DNA from: Proteobacteria bacterium UBA664
Lineage (GTDB): Bacteria; Pseudomonadota; Gammaproteobacteria; UBA7966
DNA length: 20,271 nt
Assembly: GCA_002299125.1 (NCBI GenBank)
Contig: DBNU01000029.1
Span: 1 to 20,271, forward strand
Direction: 5' to 3'
Under the pieces are notes generated by a model. That model saw only the letters and a program-made list of their open reading frames with translations. It was not told the origin of the DNA and did not search any database. Position numbers and translations under genes: made by a program. Shown here one piece after another: positions 14,543 through 20,271 of the stretch (the stretch's first letter is position 1; every line of letters starts with the position of its first letter).

Positions 14543-16189
14543 TCACGCCGCCGGGTTCGCGCGGACTTCCCGCAGCCTCTGGATTGCGGCACTGAGTTCG
14601 TCCAGATCGCGGAACCTCGCTGTCAGGGTCACGCTGCCGCTGTGATCGGCCAACGCAACCTTGCTCGCACCCGGCAACAGCATGGCGAGTTCGGCCTCGG
14701 CCTCGCGTCTCTGACGTGCCTCGGCGGCGATCGCATGATCTACCGAGGACAGGACGTACTCCTCACCGAAGCCGCCCTCGGGTTCCTTGAGCCAGGCCCA
14801 GCACACGACCCAACTGATGAAGGCACCCGCCGCGATGATGAAGAAGAATTGCTGCGGGGTAACGTACAGGAAGACGAACAGGTAGAAGACCGCACCGACG
14901 TTGCCGTAAGCGCCGGCCATGCCGGCGATCTGCCCCGTGAGCCGGCGTTTGATCGACGGAATGATCCCGAACGTGGCCCCCTCGGCCCCTTGCACGAAGA
15001 ATGAGCAGAGGATGGTGAAGGTGACCGCGACCAGCAGCGGCCAGTTCGCGTCGAGCAGACCCATCAGCAGGAATCCCACGCCGATGCCGAACATGTAGGC
15101 CATCATCACAAAGCGGCGGTTACCGAGGCGATCCGAAACCAGCCCCCCCATCGGTCGTGCAATCAGATTGATGAAGGCGAATGAGGCCGCAACCAACCCG
15201 GCCGCCGCCGGGCTGAGTCCCCAGGTCTCTTCGAAGAACATCGGCAGCATCGATACCACGGCGATCTCGGCACCGAAGTTGGCGAAATAGGTGATGTTGA
15301 GCGCAGCAACCGACTTGAACGGATAGCGGTCGTCTGCGGGCACCCCCCGCTGCAGGATGGGCGCATTCACCCGGATCGCCTGCACGATCTGGTAGGCCAC
15401 CACCGCAGCAATGGCGATATAGCAGGCCACCGCCGTGGTTGCGTCGATGTAACCCATCATGCGGATGCGGTAGACGACGATCAGCAGCATCCCGTTCATC
15501 GGCACGATGAACAGGCATAGCAGGATAAGGTCCCTGAAGCTGGACACCTCCAGGGCCGAGGCCTTGCGCGGCTTCCGCTGGGTATCGGCAGTCGGGCCAT
15601 CGGTGATGGCGAACCAATAGAACACGCCGTAGGCGGCCAGGATGAGACTCGAGGTGGCGATGGCCCAGCGCCAACCGTCCTCGCCACCGTAGACTCCTAG
15701 CGCGATGGTGGGCAGCGTCATCGCCGCAGCGGCCGAGCCGAAGTTCCCCCAGCCGGCGTAGAAGCCTTCGGCAAAGCCGATACTGCGTGGCGGAAACCAG
15801 AGCGCCGTCATGTGGATGCCGACGACGAAGGAGGCACCGATGCTGGACAGCACCAGGCGTGAGACGAAGAGCTGGGCACGCGTGTCACCGAGGGCGAAGC
15901 AGAGCGTCGGTATGGCCATCGTCACCAGCAGGACGGAGAACACGCGCCGCGGACCCCATTTGTCGAGGGCCATACCGATCAGGATGCGCGCGGGGATGGT
16001 GAGCGCCACGTTCGCGATGGCAAAGAGACGGATGTCTTCCTTGGTCAGCCAGTCTTCCGCACGCAGCATGGAAGACGCCAGTGGTGCCATGTTGAACCAC
16101 ACGTAGAAGCACATGAAGAAGGCGATCCACGTCAGGTGCAGCGCCCTGATCTCGCCGTTGCGGACCCGGAAGAGGTCGGATACCTGCAT
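14543..16189 (-). CDS. NarK/NrtP-like MFS transporter with extra membrane segments and C-terminal tail
   Basis: This is a third nitrate/nitrite-type MFS transporter of 548 residues, longer than the usual 400-480. Nitrate-signature motif 1 is 'GWGNFGSAAAAMTLP' (about 146-160) and signature 2 is 'GMAGAYGNVGAVFY' (423-436). Arginines in 'IPARILIG' (R68) and 'NLIARPMGG' (R345) fit the substrate site. Two extra hydrophobic stretches (about 219-242 and 253-272) lie between the two six-helix halves, suggesting 14 helices. After residue 470 comes a roughly 78-residue soluble tail with a charged helix and a short beta-rich end. ATG at 16189 is the conserved-looking start; GAGGAG lies about 14 bases upstream. 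It follows the uspA-like gene by 23 bases. Substrate is inferred from family motifs. Confidence 0.85.
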   Translation of the reverse strand: MQVSDLFRVRNGEIRALHLTWIAFFMCFYVWFNMAPLASSMLRAEDWLTKEDIRLFAIANVALTIPARILIGMALDKWGPRRVFSVLLVTMAIPTLCFALGDTRAQLFVSRLVLSSIGASFVVGIHMTALWFPPRSIGFAEGFYAGWGNFGSAAAAMTLPTIALGVYGGEDGWRWAIATSSLILAAYGVFYWFAITDGPTADTQRKPRKASALEVSSFRDLILLCLFIVPMNGMLLIVVYRIRMMGYIDATTAVACYIAIAAVVAYQIVQAIRVNAPILQRGVPADDRYPFKSVAALNITYFANFGAEIAVVSMLPMFFEETWGLSPAAAGLVAASFAFINLIARPMGGLVSDRLGNRRFVMMAYMFGIGVGFLLMGLLDANWPLLVAVTFTILCSFFVQGAEGATFGIIPSIKRRLTGQIAGMAGAYGNVGAVFYLFVFLYVTPQQFFFIIAAGAFISWVVCWAWLKEPEGGFGEEYVLSSVDHAIAAEARQRREAEAELAMLLPGASKVALADHSGSVTLTARFRDLDELSAAIQRLREVRANPAA

Positions 16190-16212
16190 GGTGGCCTGAC
16201 TCTCCTCAGCCG

Positions 16213-16704
16213 CTACTCGGCGCGCGCGCCGAGGTGCGTCGGCACGATGAGCAACGGGCATTGCACCCGACGGGCGAGGAAGGCCGATACCGAGCCGAAG
16301 GTCATGTGGTCGAACTCCTCGACCAGCGCATCCAGCCGCCTGGCGATGAAGTCGAAGGGACCCGCGTCGGGCCGGTGGCTATGCCGGGCCAGCACCAGCA
16401 GATCGGGTTTTCTCTCCTCGGTGGCACGCAGGATCATCTTGCGTGCATCGCCCTCGGCCACCAGCACCCTGGCCGTGAAGCCCGCGGCGATCAGCTCGGC
16501 CGCCGCCGCCTCGACCCCGGCCTTCTGGGCCAGGTACTGCTCGTTGAATAGCTCATCGGCCCCAGCCGTACTGCTGCGCACGTCCTCGATGACCGAGATC
16601 AGCGTCACGGTGGGCTTGAGCGGCCCGAACATCTCCTTGACGGTGTCGAGCGCAATCCTTGCGTTCCGCGAGTTGTCGAAGGCGAGCAGCAACTCCACGG
16701 CCAT
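16213..16704 (-). CDS. Universal stress protein, single UspA domain
   Basis: This is a 163-residue cytoplasmic universal stress protein with the alpha/beta Usp fold. It begins 'MAVELLLAFDNSRNARIALD' and ends 'FGSVSAFLARRVQCPLLIVP', the classical last helix and strand of the family. 'KPDLLVLARHSH' is the fourth strand. The nucleotide loop is degenerate: the usual G-x-x-G before the GS motif is not clear, so ATP binding is uncertain. AGGAGGG touches the ATG at 16704, which is too close. GTG at 16698 has better spacing and may be the true start. It is co-transcribed with the downstream NarK-like gene and has an FNR-like box upstream, as anaerobically induced Usp genes often do. Confidence 0.88.
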   Translation of the reverse strand: MAVELLLAFDNSRNARIALDTVKEMFGPLKPTVTLISVIEDVRSSTAGADELFNEQYLAQKAGVEAAAAELIAAGFTARVLVAEGDARKMILRATEERKPDLLVLARHSHRPDAGPFDFIARRLDALVEEFDHMTFGSVSAFLARRVQCPLLIVPTHLGARAE

Positions 16705-16718
16705 CCCTCCTGCCTGAC

Positions 16719-16734
16719 GGCCGACCGGTCGGCC
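16719..16734. promoter_or_regulatory. 16-base perfect palindrome in the uspA leader
   Basis: GGCCGACCGGTCGGCC reads the same on both strands and ends 15 bases before the uspA-like ATG. As DNA it could be an operator for a dimeric regulator. As RNA it folds into a 6-bp stem with a CCGG loop just upstream of the ribosome binding site. Confidence 0.4.
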
Positions 16735-16774
16735 CATCCGGTGCGCAGTGAAGACCAGCAACTGCGGCCCGGAC

Positions 16775-16788
16775 CTGATGCGGATCAC
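16775..16788 (-). promoter_or_regulatory. FNR-like box upstream of the uspA-narK-like unit
   Basis: CTGATGCGGATCAC matches TTGAT-N4-ATCAA at eight of ten positions, keeping the symmetric TGAT-N4-ATCA core. It lies 71-84 bases upstream of the uspA-like ATG, almost the same distance as the perfect box before narK1. TTCACT at the expected -10 distance is a weak candidate. Recognition by the neighbouring Crp/Fnr regulator is inference. Confidence 0.5.
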
Positions 16789-17090
16789 GTGGCGGTGGGC
16801 GGACCGCCGATGACGCGCCTGTATTGCACTTCTTCTGGTTCACGACTGATGGAGTTGGTGCGACAGAACCATTCAAGCCGGTTCGAGAGGCTGAAGCCGT
16901 CAGTCATCGAAGTGATGATCCATGGGCGTCGAGGCGTCCGTCCCGCCTCACGCCGGTGCTGAACGCGCGGAGCGTGGGGTGTGGCATCGCGTTGCCGCCA
17001 GGGAATGCGTTCAGGGTCCGCGACCCTTTACCAGACGCTCGCAAGGCACTAATTTGTTGCCTATACGCCACGCTTGGTCTGGAACGCGCG

Positions 17091-18413
17091 ATGCCCACAC
17101 CACTTGCCCGCCTCTTCACGTGCATCTGCATGGCCGCTTGGCCGCTGGTGGCGGCTGCGGATGACCCACTCGCCGAGGCCGAGCGGCTGCTGGCTGCTGG
17201 TCAGGCCGAAGCGGCCTACACCCTGCTTGCGCCGCTGGAGCTCACGCGCGCTGGCGACACCCGATTCGATTTCGCGCTCGGCGTGGCCGCCATCGGGTCC
17301 GGCCGCGCCATCGAGGCCACCATCGCGCTCGAGCGGGTGCTGGATCAGCAGCCGACCAACGCCGAGGCCCGGGCCTGGCTGGGCCGCGCCCATTTCGAGC
17401 TGGGCGAGGACGACACCGCCCGCGAGCAGTTCGAGGGGCTGCGCGAGGCCCCGCTGCCACCCGTCGTGGCCGCCAGCATCGACCAGTTCCTGACCGCCAT
17501 CGAGCAGCGCATCGATGCCACCCGCACCCGCTGGGATAGCTTCTTCGAGACCGGCGCCGGTTTCGACACCAACGTCAGCAACGCGACCGACGTCGATCGG
17601 GTCGCGGTGCCTGCGGTCGGCGGTGTGCTCATCCTCGCGGATGCGAGCCGCGAGCAGGCCAGCGCGCTGTGGACCTTCGCCGGGGGGACCGGCTTCGCCA
17701 CCCCGCTCGACAATCGCAACGTGCTCTTCGCGAACGCCAGCCTCGCGCACCGCGCGGCGGTCGAGGCCGGCGATTTCAACCAGTTCACCGCCGCGGCCCA
17801 GCTTGGGCTGGCGCACCGCCTGGGAGCGAACGACCTCATCCGTCTGGCCGCCATGGCCCAGCGCTTCGACGTGGGTGGTGACCGCAATCGCGACCTCGGT
17901 GGCGCCACCATCGAGTGGCAGCATCGCCTCTCCCAGCGCACCGAGCTCCTCAGCTACTTCCAGTACGCCCTCCTCAACTTCCCCCTGCAACCGATCCGCG
18001 ACGCCCACCGCTACATCGGTGGTCTGGGGATCGGCCACGCGCCCGGTGGGCGCGGCAGCCCGATGCTGTTTGCCAGTGTCTATGGTGGCGTCGAGACGGC
18101 ACAGACCGCGGGGGCGGATTTCGTCGGTCGCCAGCAGGTGGGCGTGCGACTGGGCGGTGAGTACACCTTCGACACCCGCACCGTGGCCTTCCTTGCCTTC
18201 GACTACGCCCACAGCCGCTACCACGGTGTCGAGCCGCTCTTTCTGCGAACCCGCGAGGAGGATTTCTTCTCCGTCGTCTTCGGCGCGCGGCAGCCGCTCG
18301 CCCAGGGGATCTCGCTGCGGCCGCAGATCGGTTGGGCAGCCAACCGTGCCAACCTGCCCCTGTTCGACTTCAAGCGCTGGGAGGCCACCCTCAACCTGCG
18401 CAGTGATTTCTGA
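17091..18413 (+). CDS. TPR plus outer-membrane beta-barrel protein, Slam-like translocator candidate
   Basis: This is a 440-residue envelope protein. A signal peptide covers about 1-23 ('CMAAWPLVAAADDP'). Residues 25-120 hold two to three TPR-like helical repeats ('AEAERLLAAGQAEAAYTLL', 'ATIALERVLDQQPTNAEARAWLG', 'AHFELGEDDTAREQFEGL'), which would be periplasmic. From about 150 the protein changes to amphipathic strands, opening with 'ETGAGFDTNVSNATD', and ends 'LNLRSDF' with a terminal Phe, as in outer-membrane barrels. TPR followed by a C-terminal barrel is the layout of Slam proteins (type XI secretion, DUF560 barrel). It is shorter than Neisseria Slam. ATG at 17091 is set by the signal peptide; the ribosome site is weak. 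It precedes the FecR-domain gene by 17 bases, its likely cargo. A generic TPR porin is the alternative. Confidence 0.72.
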   Translation: MPTPLARLFTCICMAAWPLVAAADDPLAEAERLLAAGQAEAAYTLLAPLELTRAGDTRFDFALGVAAIGSGRAIEATIALERVLDQQPTNAEARAWLGRAHFELGEDDTAREQFEGLREAPLPPVVAASIDQFLTAIEQRIDATRTRWDSFFETGAGFDTNVSNATDVDRVAVPAVGGVLILADASREQASALWTFAGGTGFATPLDNRNVLFANASLAHRAAVEAGDFNQFTAAAQLGLAHRLGANDLIRLAAMAQRFDVGGDRNRDLGGATIEWQHRLSQRTELLSYFQYALLNFPLQPIRDAHRYIGGLGIGHAPGGRGSPMLFASVYGGVETAQTAGADFVGRQQVGVRLGGEYTFDTRTVAFLAFDYAHSRYHGVEPLFLRTREEDFFSVVFGARQPLAQGISLRPQIGWAANRANLPLFDFKRWEATLNLRSDF

Positions 18414-18430
18414 CGACCTCGGGAGCGCCT

Positions 18431-19954
18431 GTGAACCACCTCACGCCTGCAACCCTTCCTGCGCGGCTACTTTTCCTCCTGACGCTGGCCCTGGCCGCAC
18501 CGGTGGCACGGGCGGAGATCGCCGCTACCGTGGTCTATGCCTTCGGCGATGCCGTCGCCGCCGATCCGGCCGGCCGCGAGCGGCGCCTCTCACGCGGTGA
18601 TGGCGTGCAATCGGGAGACATCCTCACGACCCGCGCGGGGCGCATGCAATTGCGCTTCACCGATGGTGGCTACCTCGGCCTGCAACCGGATTCGCGCGTG
18701 CGCATCGACGCCTACGGCTACCGCGTCGAGGCACCGCAGCAGGATCGGAGCCTGCTCGAGTTCCTCAAGGGGGGCGTGCGCTTCGTCACCGGTGTCATCG
18801 GCACCCGCAGCCGCGACCGCTACCGCATCAACTCCGCGGTGGCCACCATCGGCGTCCGTGGCAGCGGCGGTCGCGCAGTACTCTGCGTGGACGGCGGCTG
18901 CCCGGATCGCGAGGACGGGCTCTACCTGACGGGCAACCAGGACGTGCTCACCGTCAGCAATGCGCGGGGCAGCGAGGATGTCCGCCCGGGCCAGAGCTTC
19001 CATGTGCAGTGCATGACCTGCCCCCTGATCCGGTTGGACGTCATACCTCTCGCCTACGCCGAGATCGAGTCCGAGCCACCGGCGGAATTGGTGCTGGAGA
19101 CGGGTGAGCAGCGTGCCCCTGACGCCACGCCTGCTGATGGCGGGCTGCTGCCCGTCGCGATGGGCGAGCTCGTCCTGCCACCGGAACCGCCCTCGGGTCC
19201 GCCGGCGCGGGTGACGGTGCCGCTGGCCAACGGCCCAGGGCCGGCCGCGATCGTTGCGCACGGCACACTGCCCGCCAGCTTCCTCGGCGGGCTCCTGGGC
19301 GGAGCCCTGACCTTCAACAGTGCGGGGGCACTCATCAGTTACGTGGACTCGACGATTCCGTCCAACACCTTCGTCGGACCCGGCGTGCTCGAGAGTGACG
19401 CCGACGGCATCATGGCTTGGGGTCTGTGGAATGCCGGCATGGCCACGGGCGGCTATGCCTCGACCATCGGCAGCAGCATCGGTGCGCTCAACTACGTGGT
19501 GGCGTTGAGCGGGTCCAACACCCCGGGGCCACTGCTGAGCACGCTGAACCAGAGCTACACCGCCTTCGCCTCGACCTCTCCCATCGCCGTCAGCGGTGGT
19601 GCGATCGTCCAGCGGGGCACCCCCAACAGCGTGACCGGCACGCTGAACGTCAACTTCGCGGCCTCGACCGTGAGCTATAGCCTCGCCTTCCCGCTGGCAG
19701 GTCAGACCTTCTCCCTCGTTGGCAACGCCAGCCGCTTCCCGGTCAACGGTGCCGGTTTCCTCGGTTCGAGCAGCACCATCACGAGCACCGGCAGTGCCTG
19801 CGCGAGCACCTGCACCGGCATCGTGCCTTTCGGCGACGCCATCCAGGGCTTCGTCACCGGGCCGATGGCCGAACGCGCCGGCGCCACCTACGGCTTCAAC
19901 AGCGGCCTCGGGAAGGTCAGCGGCTCGGTGGTCTTCGAGGCGATAGCACAATGA
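18431..19954 (+). CDS. Secreted FecR-domain protein with C-terminal TbpB-like barrel domain
   Basis: This is a 507-residue exported protein. The signal peptide is 1-28, cleaved after 'APVARA'. No lipobox cysteine is present, so it is probably not a lipoprotein. A FecR domain follows (about 55-150) with 'GDILTTRAGRMQLRFTDGG' and the closing motif 'ATIGVRGSGGRAVLCVDGG'. Cysteines C152/C157 and C194/C197 could form disulfides. Residues 215-300 are Pro/Gly rich. The C-terminal part (about 325-507) has 'MAWGLWNAG', repeating beta strands ('GTLNVNFAASTVSYSLAF'), a C457/C461 pair and 'GFVTGPMAERAGATYGF', resembling the small barrel of transferrin-binding-protein-like Slam cargo. GTG at 18431 follows GGGAG. 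No sigma factor or TonB receptor is nearby, so it is not a classical FecR signalling protein. Confidence 0.75.
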   Translation: MNHLTPATLPARLLFLLTLALAAPVARAEIAATVVYAFGDAVAADPAGRERRLSRGDGVQSGDILTTRAGRMQLRFTDGGYLGLQPDSRVRIDAYGYRVEAPQQDRSLLEFLKGGVRFVTGVIGTRSRDRYRINSAVATIGVRGSGGRAVLCVDGGCPDREDGLYLTGNQDVLTVSNARGSEDVRPGQSFHVQCMTCPLIRLDVIPLAYAEIESEPPAELVLETGEQRAPDATPADGGLLPVAMGELVLPPEPPSGPPARVTVPLANGPGPAAIVAHGTLPASFLGGLLGGALTFNSAGALISYVDSTIPSNTFVGPGVLESDADGIMAWGLWNAGMATGGYASTIGSSIGALNYVVALSGSNTPGPLLSTLNQSYTAFASTSPIAVSGGAIVQRGTPNSVTGTLNVNFAASTVSYSLAFPLAGQTFSLVGNASRFPVNGAGFLGSSSTITSTGSACASTCTGIVPFGDAIQGFVTGPMAERAGATYGFNSGLGKVSGSVVFEAIAQ

Positions 19955-20001
19955 GGCGTGCGCCGCGCCCATCGCCAGAGGGTGGCGGCGGAACAAGACT
20001 G

Positions 20002-20023
20002 CCCTCGCCCCTGGGCGTGAGGG
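20002..20023. terminator. Imperfect hairpin between convergent genes
   Basis: CCCTCGCCC (20002-20010) pairs with GGGCGTGAGGG (20013-20023) with one bulged base and a two-base loop, so the inner pairs probably open. It lies between the FecR-domain gene and the converging membrane-protein gene. No T tract follows on either strand, so a terminator role is weakly supported. Confidence 0.25.
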
Positions 20024-20053
20024 TGGCGCGGCAGCGACCCGTAGCGCGCCTCC

Positions 20054-20271
20054 TCAATCCGCTCCCGACCCGCGCGGTGCCCGGATGGCGAGCTCGCGCG
20101 TCAGCTCCGTAATGGCCGCCTGCAGACGCAGGATCTTGAACTGCAGGTTGAGCGAGAGGGCGAGGCTGATCACGATCCAGCAGTAGATAACCAGATCCGC
20201 GCCGCGACCAACACCGAGCTGGTGAGCGATGTAGGTGGAATGCCCCGGGAAGGCCACGAAATACATGCCCG
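20054..20271 (-). CDS. DUF2304-like small membrane protein, N-terminus cut by the window edge
   Basis: The visible 70 or so residues contain 'AHQLGVGRGADLVIYCWIV', a transmembrane helix to about residue 42, and a C-terminal amphipathic helix 'KILRLQAAITELTRELAIR'. This resembles the C-terminal half of DUF2304 proteins, whose genes often sit near polysaccharide or glycosyltransferase loci. An ATG occurs at 20266, but family members have one or two further N-terminal helices and the frame is open to the window end, so the gene probably continues beyond 20271. Function is unknown. Confidence 0.65.
   Translation of the reverse strand, partial: GMYFVAFPGHSTYIAHQLGVGRGADLVIYCWIVISLALSLNLQFKILRLQAAITELTRELAIRAPRGSGAD

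Larger units (their letters stand above)
16705..17090. other. 386-base divergent intergenic region
   Basis: This gap separates the minus-strand uspA-like unit from the plus-strand TPR-barrel unit and must hold both promoters. On the uspA side it contains a 16-base palindrome (16719-16734) and an FNR-like box (16775-16788). On the other side, GGGTC-cgc-GACCC (17014-17026) is a small perfect inverted repeat just before TTTACC (17027-17032), which with TAATTT (17050-17055, 17-base spacing) is a weak sigma70-like pair. I see no convincing small gene or RNA in 16790-17010. Confidence 0.5.

Noticed and set aside
16213..16788. Longer uspA start at 16788
   Set aside because: The extra 28 residues do not resemble Usp proteins, which begin near 'MAVELLLAFD', and the frame would overlap the FNR-like box.
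16824..17090. Upstream in-frame extension of the TPR-barrel gene
   Set aside because: The extra 89 residues would bury the signal peptide that begins at 17091, and they show no domain.
1..20271. tRNA, rRNA, CRISPR array, riboswitch or toxin-antitoxin pair
   Set aside because: None of these was seen on either strand; the gaps are mostly short and lack regular repeats or recognisable cloverleaf or aptamer cores.

Overview
The window is high-GC proteobacterial DNA, most likely from a beta- or gammaproteobacterium that respires nitrate. Its core is a complete minus-strand respiratory nitrate reductase operon, narK1-narK2-narG-narH-narJ-narI-ppi, in the gene order known from Pseudomonas and many betaproteobacterial denitrifiers. 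Genus cannot be decided from the sequence alone.

Layout, left to right. Positions 1-675 are the right-hand part of an IS5-family insertion sequence. Its transposase is frameshifted at a T7 run, and it is bordered by a CTAG target site. A four-helix cytochrome b gene (693-1307, +) starts directly after it. Convergent to that gene lies the long minus-strand nitrate block (13520 down to 1328): NarK1, NarK2, NarG, NarH, NarJ, NarI, a cytoplasmic parvulin-type PPIase, and an alginate-export-type outer-membrane porin. Four of the joints are 4-base stop/start overlaps (narK1/narK2, narG/narH, narH/narJ, and optionally narI/ppi), which suggests translational coupling. A perfect 9-bp hairpin separates the transporter pair from narG. 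The promoter region carries a perfect FNR/DNR box (TTGAT-N4-ATCAA). Divergent to it is a Crp/Fnr-family regulator (13748-14512, +) that lacks the iron-sulfur cysteines of FNR but keeps the E-x-x-S-R recognition helix.

Next comes a second minus-strand unit, a single-domain universal stress protein (uspA-like) followed by a third NarK/NrtP-type transporter. This transporter has two extra hydrophobic segments and a soluble tail. The unit has an 8/10-match FNR-like box at nearly the same distance from its start codon as the box upstream of narK1, so the two units may share a regulon.

The right end (17091-19954, +) is a two-gene unit: a periplasmic-TPR/outer-membrane beta-barrel protein resembling Slam translocators (type XI secretion), and a secreted protein with an N-terminal FecR domain and a C-terminal TbpB-like beta-barrel 'handle'. 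I read this as a candidate Slam-type export pair with an unlipidated FecR cargo. It is the most novel-looking element here. A truncated DUF2304-like membrane protein runs off the right edge.

Together, the nar genes import nitrate, reduce it to nitrite at the cytoplasmic face of the inner membrane using quinol, and export nitrite. The neighbouring regulator, Usp and third transporter look like an anaerobic or nitrogen-oxide-responsive accessory set. No tRNA, rRNA or CRISPR array was seen.
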